Shown here: positions 9,179 through 16,587 of the stretch, piece by piece
How the letters are laid out: every line of letters starts with the position of its first letter
How positions within the stretch are numbered: the first letter of the stretch is position 1
Assembly (NCBI GenBank): GCA_036702865.1
Contig: DATNQD010000086.1
Coordinates: 124,001-188,000 of the forward strand
Reading direction: 5' to 3'
From: Trichocoleus sp.
GTDB taxonomy: Bacteria; Cyanobacteriota; Cyanobacteriia; Elainellales; Elainellaceae
DNA length: 64,000 nt
Made by a program: the position numbers and the translations under genes
The notes under the pieces: generated by a model
Told to the model about the DNA's origin: nothing
Database searches by the model: none
Seen by the model: the letters and a program-made list of their open reading frames with translations, nothing else

Positions 9179-9707
9179 CTGCGCCTCCGTTCAACGATCG
9201 CAAATCTATCTTTGCTTAAGAATCATTCTAAGAAATTACTCAAAACTCGGTGGAGTTTGTTGTTTAGAACGGTTCAAAGTACTAAATCGTGTAAGCTTTA
9301 AGTCCATCTAGTGATAGATAGTTTGTTCTTCCTTTTGGTGAAGATTGTAGTAGGACTTATTTGCGTGAATCTTGCTGTTAGGAGACGGTCACAACCCATC
9401 GTTCAGTGAGATCCGGTACTCGTAACCCACAGTGTAGTTATTTTTCGCTGTAGGGGATTTACACAGGTAATTTTTTACAAAAGTCGTTATTTACTGGGTA
9501 AAAACCGGGTTAAAAATCCGTGACATCGCACAGCTAACCTTAAGGTTATGAGTCGATGAGTACAAGAGGGCAGACAACAGATTAACCTAGTATAAAGACC
9601 CAAGCTCGAATTGCTCGAACTTAACTATTTGCATCTATACCGTTCGATCGCCTGATTTTTCTGGGTACTACTGGTACTATCTGTCTTCGCTTACGTGATT
9701 CCCTGCC
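9179..9707. other. Divergent intergenic region with palindromes
   Basis: A 529-base gap between the divergent DUF4336 and ethylene-receptor-like kinase genes. It contains a hairpin AAACTC/GAGTTT at 9243-9258 and the 14-bp palindrome listed at 9535. No ORF is credible. Promoters for both flanking genes are expected here. Confidence 0.6.
9535..9548. promoter_or_regulatory. Perfect 14-bp palindrome, possible operator
   Basis: TAACCTTAAGGTTA reads the same on both strands. It lies 160 bases upstream of the sensor kinase start. The regulator is unknown. Confidence 0.35.
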
Positions 9708-12269
9708 ATGCAAGACCTTATAAGAAACCTTATTTTTTCAGGACCCTTTATCCCTCATGGTCATTGCTACCTCTGGAAACCTGGCTTAGTTTGGCTACAT
9801 GTCAGTTCTGATGCGCTGATCGCCCTTGCCTATTATTCCATTCCGCTGACGCTATTCTACTTCGTTCGCAAGCGGAAAGATCTACCGTTTCATGGAATAT
9901 TTCTGCTGTTTGCTGCCTTCATCGTTGGTTGTGGCACAACCCATCTCGCCGAAATTTGGACGCTCTGGTATCCCACTTACTGGCTATCTGGTTTACTGAA
10001 GGCAGGAACAGCGTTTGTCTCTATGTTCACTGCGCTAGAACTAATCCCCCTCGTTCCGCAAGCCCTGGCGCTACCCAGCCCCGCCCAGCTTGAACAGGCA
10101 AACGAAGAACTTAAACAGTCGCGCAATCAGCTTGAACAACGGGTGCAGGAGCGAACCGCTGACCTGGCAAAAGCCAATGCTCAATTGCAGCAGGAAATCC
10201 AGGAGCGGCGGCATACGGCAGAGATTTTGAGAGAACGGGAAGAGCGATTTCGGCAGCTCGCAGAAAATATTCATGAAGTCTTCTGGATTGCCGACCCGCA
10301 GCAGGCACAGATGCTTTACATCAGTCCGGCTTACGAAACGATTTGGGGACGTAGCTGTCAGAGTTTGTATGAGCACCCAGAAACCTGGCTATCGACTGTC
10401 CACCCTGACGATCGCAAACGCCTTAAACGAGCAGTCGGTCGCATCCGTAGTGGAGAGCATCAGCTCAACGAGGAGTATCGCATCATTCGCCCGGATGGTG
10501 AGTTTCGATGGATCTGGGCAAGAACTTCGCCCGTCCAGAATGAGGCAGGTCAGGTTTACCGGATTGTGGGAATTGCCGAAGATATTACCGATCGCAAGCG
10601 AGTAGACCAGGAGCGAGAAGATTTGCTCAAACGCGAGCAGGCAGCAATGCTAGAGATTGCAAACCTCAACCGTGATCTGCAAGACCGCGTTAACGAACTG
10701 CAAACCCTGTTTGAGGTCATCCCGATCGGCATTTTGATGACCAACGATCCAGAGTTTAAGCACATTCAATCGAATCCTTCTTTCTCCAAGATTTTAGGCG
10801 TTTCTGATCACAATGCTTCCTGTACACCGCCTGAAGCAAATCCTCGTCCCACCTACAAAATCTTCCGCGATGGCAGAGAGCTGTCTCCGAATGAAACGCC
10901 GATCCGCTACGCTGCAATTCATGGCGTCAATGTCGAAGGGGTTGAGGTCGATATTTTGCGAGGAGACGGGGTACTGTTTAACCTGTATGGCTTCGCTTCG
11001 CCCTTGTTTGATGAACAGCAGAAACCGAGAGGGGCAGTCGGTGCATTTTTGGATATCACCGATCGCAAACAAGCAGAAGCCGAACGAGAACAGCTGCTCG
11101 AACGAGAACGAATTGCCCGGGAACAGGCAGAAGCCGCTAACCAAATTAAAGACGAGTTTCTGGCGGTGCTTTCCCACGAATTGCGAACTCCCCTCAACCC
11201 GATTCTGGGCTGGACAAGACTTTTGCGAACCGGCAACCTGAACCAGGAAAAAACAGAACTGGCGCTAGAGACGATCGATCGCAACGCCAAACTTCAAACC
11301 CAACTGATCGAAGATCTGCTTGATATTTCTCGAATTTTACAAGGCAAACTCACCCTGAATGCTTCTCCAGTTGATTTGACCGTGGCGATCGAGGCAGCCA
11401 AAGAAACGATTCGTCTGGCAGCAGAGGCGAAATCAATTCAAATTCAGACTGAGCTGCAATCCACGCCGCGCCAGGTAATGGGCGATCCAAATCGACTGCA
11501 GCAGGTCATTTGGAACCTTCTCTCAAATGCGGTCAAGTTTACGCCTGCCGGAGGACAGGTCAAAGTCACGCTGCAATATGTTGGCACACAAGCCCAAATT
11601 CAGGTGATTGATACCGGAAAGGGCATTACGCCTGACTTTTTACCTTATGTCTTTGATACATTCCGGCAAGCCGATGGCACCACAACTCGCAAGTTTGGCG
11701 GACTGGGGTTGGGGCTGGCGATCGTCCGGCGAATTGTTGAATTACATGGCGGCATTGTGCAGGCTGAAAGCCAGGGTGAGGACAGAGGAGCAGCCTTCAC
11801 GGTTTGGCTGCCGCTTATTACGGAGACGCTACAAATCAATTTAGAAAACAGGCAGTTGTCCAGTAGCTTAGATCTAGAGGGCGTCCAAGTTTTAGTGGTG
11901 GACGACGAAGCAGATACCCGCACCCTGGTTGCTTTTATGCTAGAGCAGCGGGGAGCCAAAGTCATTGCAGTATCTTCAGCCGCAGAAGGGCTACAGCAAA
12001 TCCAACAGGCGAAACCCGATGTCATCTTAAGCGATATTGGAATGCCAAACGTTGATGGCTACAGCTTCATCCAGCAGGTTCGATCGCTCAAGGCAGAACA
12101 GGGAGGAACCATTCCAGCAATTGCACTTACGGCTTATGCGGCTGAGTTTGATCAAAAGCAAGCGTTTGATGCAGGTTTTCAAATGCATATTGCCAAACCA
12201 ATGGAAATGGATGTGTTGATGAGTGCTATAAAGCAGCTTGTAGTCCGTCATCCGGTTCATCCTTCCTGA
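9708..12269 (+). CDS. Ethylene-receptor-like hybrid histidine kinase
   Basis: An 853-residue membrane sensor. Residues about 25-115 form three hydrophobic helices like the ethylene-binding domain of plant ETR1 and cyanobacterial SynEtr1. Asp35, Pro46, Ile72, Cys75 and His79 match ETR1 Asp25, Pro36, Ile62, Cys65 and His69 with a constant offset of ten; Cys and His are the copper ligands in ETR1. A coiled coil (125-175) follows, then two PAS/PAC units (about 180-295 and 325-455). HisKA has His490 in LSHELRTP. The HATPase has WNLLSNAVKF and GLGLGLAIV. A C-terminal receiver has DD 732-733, Asp776 and Lys830, all intact. No GAF domain is present. Ethylene binding is inferred from the residues, not shown. 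No good Shine-Dalgarno precedes the ATG. Confidence 0.9.
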   Translation: MQDLIRNLIFSGPFIPHGHCYLWKPGLVWLHVSSDALIALAYYSIPLTLFYFVRKRKDLPFHGIFLLFAAFIVGCGTTHLAEIWTLWYPTYWLSGLLKAGTAFVSMFTALELIPLVPQALALPSPAQLEQANEELKQSRNQLEQRVQERTADLAKANAQLQQEIQERRHTAEILREREERFRQLAENIHEVFWIADPQQAQMLYISPAYETIWGRSCQSLYEHPETWLSTVHPDDRKRLKRAVGRIRSGEHQLNEEYRIIRPDGEFRWIWARTSPVQNEAGQVYRIVGIAEDITDRKRVDQEREDLLKREQAAMLEIANLNRDLQDRVNELQTLFEVIPIGILMTNDPEFKHIQSNPSFSKILGVSDHNASCTPPEANPRPTYKIFRDGRELSPNETPIRYAAIHGVNVEGVEVDILRGDGVLFNLYGFASPLFDEQQKPRGAVGAFLDITDRKQAEAEREQLLERERIAREQAEAANQIKDEFLAVLSHELRTPLNPILGWTRLLRTGNLNQEKTELALETIDRNAKLQTQLIEDLLDISRILQGKLTLNASPVDLTVAIEAAKETIRLAAEAKSIQIQTELQSTPRQVMGDPNRLQQVIWNLLSNAVKFTPAGGQVKVTLQYVGTQAQIQVIDTGKGITPDFLPYVFDTFRQADGTTTRKFGGLGLGLAIVRRIVELHGGIVQAESQGEDRGAAFTVWLPLITETLQINLENRQLSSSLDLEGVQVLVVDDEADTRTLVAFMLEQRGAKVIAVSSAAEGLQQIQQAKPDVILSDIGMPNVDGYSFIQQVRSLKAEQGGTIPAIALTAYAAEFDQKQAFDAGFQMHIAKPMEMDVLMSAIKQLVVRHPVHPS

Positions 12270-12347
12270 TTTTTTGCTTTTCTCATTCAATCAGTTTATA
12301 AATCAAAGTTATGATTGCAACCATAATATTGATTCCACAACGTTGTT

Positions 12348-12848
12348 TTATGGTGTTGATTTCAATTTATCTAAGAGTGCAACAATTTGTTCATAAACAG
12401 ATTCATGGGTGTATTCATCATCTGGGTGAGGAGGTTGTCCCGGAGTTTGAAAATGAGGACGCTCATCGTATATCTGTCCCCATCTGACATCCACCTGTTG
12501 CACAAGCTCGTACAGCAGTTCTGAGTGATTAATGATCGATTCTAAAATATTTTGCAATGCCATTAAAGGAGCAGCGAGACAGGCGCTAATCTGGGCTTCG
12601 TCATCTCTGATTAAATCTTGCAAAACCGCTTGCAAAGCGCCAGGAGAATCGACTAAATGATGATCAATAAAACGGTTGATTTCAGTTCTTGCCTGCAATA
12701 GCCTCGGCACGGGTGACTCTCCCTTGAAGAAATTCCCGCCTTCTCGACCAATCACCTCCGCCAACGAGAATTTGCGATCGGACAAAACATCTTGCTGGAG
12801 CTGATCGCTAAAGTCGTTGTCTGGCTGAGAGGTCATTGTGCTTTGCAT
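12348..12848 (-). CDS. Uncharacterised 166-residue protein downstream of sensor kinase
   Basis: I do not recognise the family. The protein is soluble, acidic and mainly helical, with a hydrophobic helical core (LQAVLQDLIRDD, LMALQNILESIINHSELLYELV) and a Pro-rich bend (TPGQPPHPDDEY) before a C-terminal helix. It starts 20 bases after the stop of the 732-residue kinase on the same strand, so the two are probably one operon and it may act with that kinase. A second ATG at 12836 is equally possible. It is convergent with the ethylene-receptor-like kinase. Confidence 0.65.
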   Translation of the reverse strand: MQSTMTSQPDNDFSDQLQQDVLSDRKFSLAEVIGREGGNFFKGESPVPRLLQARTEINRFIDHHLVDSPGALQAVLQDLIRDDEAQISACLAAPLMALQNILESIINHSELLYELVQQVDVRWGQIYDERPHFQTPGQPPHPDDEYTHESVYEQIVALLDKLKSTP

Positions 12849-12868
12849 CCCGGTGCTACAAAGTCATC

Positions 12869-15067
12869 TTAGCTTGTGCTGATTGGCATATTTTCAGCAG
12901 AATAAGGAAAGTGAACCGTAAACGAAGTAGACTGATTGCCGCTTTCAACCTGGATTGTAGCGCCCAGACGGTTTACCAGTTTCTGCACGAGCGCCAGACC
13001 TAACCCAGTTCCGCCATACTGCCAGGGATCAGCATTGGGAATCCGATAAAATCGTTCAAAAATTCGCGGAATTTCCGCTGGATCAATTTCAACGCCGCTA
13101 TTTTGCACTCCAACTGCAAAGCTTAGTTGAGTCGATCGAGCAAAGAGGGTAATTGTTGCTCCTGCAGGAGAATATTTGCAGGCGTTGTCGATCAATTCGG
13201 TCAAAACGCGATCGAGATAAAGCAGGTTCGTGGTAAGTAACGGCAGATTGCGTTCGACCGCCAGTTCTATCTGCTGCCGATTTTGGGTTCGCTCAATCAG
13301 GGGTGACATCCTTTGTTGCAAATGAGCTGCAATGTCGATCGGTGTTAGTTCTAGCGGTTCGGTTTCGGTATCAAGCTGAGAGATATCGAGCAGGTCATTA
13401 ATCAGTTTTGCTTCACGCTGGCATTCATTCTGAAGAATTTGAAAATAGCGCTCGACCATGGGGTAATTAAATGCTTCGGCTTGGTTCAGCGCAATCTCTA
13501 GCATCTGAGTTGCCATTCTAATATTTGCGATCGGGGTACGCAGTTCATGCGAAACCGTACTGAGAAAATCATCTTTGAGTCGGTTTAGTTGTCCCAATTT
13601 AATCACTTGATTCTGTGCCGCCTGGTAAAGTCGAGACTGGCGAATTGCGATCGCACACTGGTTCGCGACCTGCTGCACTAAACGAATATCTACTGCGGTA
13701 TAAGCGAAATCTGCACGATGAATTAGCCAAAGATCGCCTAGAATGCCCTGATCATCTTGAATTGGACAGGCAAGCTTAGAAGAGTTGTCTGGTTGGGATG
13801 ATGGAGCAAAAGGACAAAACTGAAAGTACTCTCCCTGTAGAAGTTGCTGATAGCCCGGCGGGAAATCGCTCATGGGGATTGTGTAGCTCCGGAATGAAGC
13901 GGCCGTGCTGCTGTATTCATAGCAAATTGTCGAAGTACGCTGCGCCAAGTCATAAAGAGCAGCATTGCAAGTGTTTACGCCAATCGCCCGCGTCAGTTCC
14001 TCCACCACCGTTCGTAAAATATTGGCTTCATCCAGGCTATCCCTGACCCGATCGGTAATTCGCTTGAGCGTTGCCTCAAAGTCATAGGCTTGCTGAAGCT
14101 GAGCAGTCCGTTCTGCAACCTGTGCTTCTAAATCTAAGTTGAGTCGCTGTACCTGCTCATACAGTTCAGACTGTTGAATTGCAATAGTGACTTGGTCTAC
14201 CAGGTGAATCAACCAATCCACTTCCCAAGTTTCCCAGTGCCGAGGAGCAGCACAATGTTGGGCAGCAAGCAGCCCCCACAAAGCGTCGTTTTGCAGAATT
14301 GGAATAACTAGATTTGCCCGAACCTGAAGCTCTCTCAATAAATCTACATAGCAGGGAGCAAACCCAGCAGTATCGATATCTTCGGTATTCCCTATATATC
14401 CTTCTTGATAAGGAATGATGCACTGTTCAGGGGTGAGGCATGGGTCAAGGATTCTCCGACCGAGTACCGAAATCCAATCATTGCCAACGGATTCCGCGAT
14501 CACAATACCACTCCAGTCAGGTGCAAATTGATAAATTACAACGCGATCGGTTTGTACTAGTTGCCGAATTTCGTTGACTGCTGTACTCAAGACATCATTG
14601 AGGTTTAGCGATTGACGAATGCGCCTTGTAATGGAAGATAAAATTCGTTCCCATTCTGCCTGCTGCCGTTGAGCAATTCCACTTCCCGACTGTAGCTGCT
14701 GTTGCAGAGCGCGATACTCCAAGGCGCTTTTAATCGCAGTGAGCAGTTCCAAACGATGAAACGGTTGCACCAGCAACCCAAATCCTTCTGCCCCGATCGC
14801 CTGTGCTGCGTGTTCTGCATCACTTGCAACGAAGTAAATCACTGGAATTTGTAGTTGAGCAATCTGCTCAGAAATTCTTTGTCTTGCTTTTTCTCCTTTT
14901 CGAGTAATCTTCATCAAGATTAGATCAAGCGGGTTTGTCAGTGCGATCTCTAACGCAGCCGAAGCAGAAGGAACGATCGCAAAAAGCTCGTAATCTGTGC
15001 CCTGCAGGAAGTCTCGAATTTTTCGAGCAGAAGCACGGTTTGCTTCAACCACTAAAATCGTTGCCAT
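12869..15067 (-). CDS. Sensor histidine kinase with degenerate receiver and cyanobacteriochrome-like GAF
   Basis: A 732-residue protein. Residues 1-115 fold like a receiver, but the phosphoacceptor site reads LILMK (Lys53 where Asp is usual) and the conserved Lys is Gln101, so it should not be phosphorylated normally. Residues about 140-300 are a GAF of cyanobacteriochrome type: WSGIVIAES, a DPCL motif (Cys210) at the place of the DXCF cysteine, and PCYVDLL (Cys239) at the canonical bilin cysteine followed by Tyr instead of the usual His. A second GAF spans about 325-480. HisKA has His507 (VSHELRTP), and the HATPase has the usual IDNACKYSP and GGTGLGLALV. No membrane segment is seen. Bilin binding is inferred. 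Confidence 0.85.
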   Translation of the reverse strand: MATILVVEANRASARKIRDFLQGTDYELFAIVPSASAALEIALTNPLDLILMKITRKGEKARQRISEQIAQLQIPVIYFVASDAEHAAQAIGAEGFGLLVQPFHRLELLTAIKSALEYRALQQQLQSGSGIAQRQQAEWERILSSITRRIRQSLNLNDVLSTAVNEIRQLVQTDRVVIYQFAPDWSGIVIAESVGNDWISVLGRRILDPCLTPEQCIIPYQEGYIGNTEDIDTAGFAPCYVDLLRELQVRANLVIPILQNDALWGLLAAQHCAAPRHWETWEVDWLIHLVDQVTIAIQQSELYEQVQRLNLDLEAQVAERTAQLQQAYDFEATLKRITDRVRDSLDEANILRTVVEELTRAIGVNTCNAALYDLAQRTSTICYEYSSTAASFRSYTIPMSDFPPGYQQLLQGEYFQFCPFAPSSQPDNSSKLACPIQDDQGILGDLWLIHRADFAYTAVDIRLVQQVANQCAIAIRQSRLYQAAQNQVIKLGQLNRLKDDFLSTVSHELRTPIANIRMATQMLEIALNQAEAFNYPMVERYFQILQNECQREAKLINDLLDISQLDTETEPLELTPIDIAAHLQQRMSPLIERTQNRQQIELAVERNLPLLTTNLLYLDRVLTELIDNACKYSPAGATITLFARSTQLSFAVGVQNSGVEIDPAEIPRIFERFYRIPNADPWQYGGTGLGLALVQKLVNRLGATIQVESGNQSTSFTVHFPYSAENMPISTS

Positions 15068-15795
15068 ATGGAAGGAGACGCTTCCTAATCGAATTTAGGA
15101 ATAGAAAAATACTATTTTCGTAGAATTAGTGGGACAAGGCAAATAGGGAAAATATGGAAATTTGATGCTTTACCATTGATGGCTCAAAGCGTTTGCCGCT
15201 GTCCAGCAATAAATTATTCTCACAACTTATGGCAGACTCATTCTGCCCTAACAAGCAAGCACCAATTGACCCTGATGGCTTGTTGAATAACACTTTTGCT
15301 CTCACAGGCTAATAAAGCTCCTGGAGTCAACATCCTGGCAGAGGAGCAAGATCTGCCCAGACAGTCTTATTTGACTCTTTTGGTAGATGCTAGACCCACC
15401 CTTGGATAGAACCAGTCAGTTAATTCAATCTTGCCATTAACCCAAGTTTAGCTGAATCAGTTTACCTCAGCCTCTATTGCTTTCTGGATCAGGGTATGTG
15501 AAGATGGTTAACACAAAATACGGTAAACCTATCAAGTTAGCGTAGTTTAATGAGAGCGACTATGACGACCTTACCTCTACAGAAACAATTGCAAGCGATA
15601 AAGCCTTACTGGATTGTCGGTAGAATCATGCTGCAACTGGGAGGAAGCTTGCTTATACTCAGGCTCCATAGCCTGCTGCTCGGTATCCAGAAGCCCTCTC
15701 CTCGTCCTGTTTACCCAGCTTCTCGCACCGAGTTTTCCAGGTAATTACAGTCAACCTGTTTTGAGCCTGACCATTGAATTAGAAAGGGCTTTTCT
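15068..15795. other. Intergenic region, about 730 bases
   Basis: Between the - strand kinase and the + strand Crp-family gene. A 64-codon ORF from 15550 and an overlapping one from 15614 lack ribosome sites and recognisable features and are not called. Apart from expected promoters, nothing specific is seen. Confidence 0.5.
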
Positions 15796-16380
15796 ATGAC
15801 GATCGCTTCTCTCGCATCACTTTCGTTTGTCCCGAACGCAAAACAGTTTGCGGCGCACCAACACCTGACGCTTTCATTCAGTCATGTCTGGCAGATTGAA
15901 GCAGGATTTGTCCGAACTGTTACCTGGTCAGAAGACGGCACCCTTGTTGTTTTAGGCATCTGGGGGGCAGGTGATGTAGTAGGACGAGCACTGACAAAAA
16001 TCAATCCTTTGCAAATTGAATGTTTGACAAAGGTACAGGCTTCTCTCGTAGCGATCGATTCACTGCATCATTTATCTGATATCTTGCTGACGCATCTGCA
16101 CTATTCCGAGGAATTGATGCTAATTCGGGGTTCTAAGCGAGCAGATTTAATGCTGGTCAAGCTGTTGAGTTGGTTAGCCGATCGATTTGGACAAACGACC
16201 CGCCAAGGCAAACTCATTAATCTTCGGTTAACTCACCGTGACCTGGCTGAACTACTGGGCACAACTCGCGTTACCATCACTCGCATTCTCAATCAACTAG
16301 AGCAGCAAAAATATATTCAACGTCTACCACTACAGCAAATTGTGCTGCAACAAGAAGCACTCTGGCACTATGAGATTTAA
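15796..16380 (+). CDS. Crp/Fnr-family transcription regulator, short form
   Basis: A 194-residue protein with a shortened cyclic-nucleotide-type beta-roll at the N-terminus (IEAGFVRTVTW, GIWGAGDVVG), a dimerisation helix, and a C-terminal winged HTH whose recognition region reads LTHRDLAELLGTTRVTITRILNQL. The normal phosphate-binding cassette (G-E-(L/M)-A .. R-S/T) is absent, so it is unlikely to bind cAMP; the effector is unknown. AAAGGG lies eight bases before the ATG. It is upstream of, and co-directional with, the patatin and GTPase genes about 200 bases further on and could regulate them, which is inference. Confidence 0.85.
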   Translation: MTIASLASLSFVPNAKQFAAHQHLTLSFSHVWQIEAGFVRTVTWSEDGTLVVLGIWGAGDVVGRALTKINPLQIECLTKVQASLVAIDSLHHLSDILLTHLHYSEELMLIRGSKRADLMLVKLLSWLADRFGQTTRQGKLINLRLTHRDLAELLGTTRVTITRILNQLEQQKYIQRLPLQQIVLQQEALWHYEI

Positions 16381-16440
16381 CGCAGTGATTTAGCTCAGTG
16401 ATTTGACTTAACGCTTTAACTTAGCGATTTTGCTCAGTCC
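16376..16440. repeat. Short imperfect direct repeats after the Crp gene
   Basis: CAGTGATTT occurs twice (about 16383 and 16397), and related TTAACGC/TTAGCGATTTTGCTCAG segments follow. The region is low in complexity and lies in the gap before the patatin gene. Confidence 0.5.
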
Positions 16441-16587
16441 TTCAGTCAATACAACGTGACTGAGGCTACCGAGCCTAAGCACTTCGCCCGCAAACATTGT
16501 CTCAAAAAATATCGGTTCAACTAAAGTATCCGTAATCAGAGGAGCAAAGCCTGTATGCTCTAGAAATTTCATCAGGAGCCATCTCGT

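Noticed and set aside
9440-9480. NtcA site near GTA...TAC
   Set aside because: The spacing is seven bases where the NtcA consensus requires eight.
15550-15799. Two overlapping ORFs (64 and 61 codons) before the Crp-family gene
   Set aside because: No ribosome site or recognisable domain; each competes with the other and with the promoter of the Crp gene.
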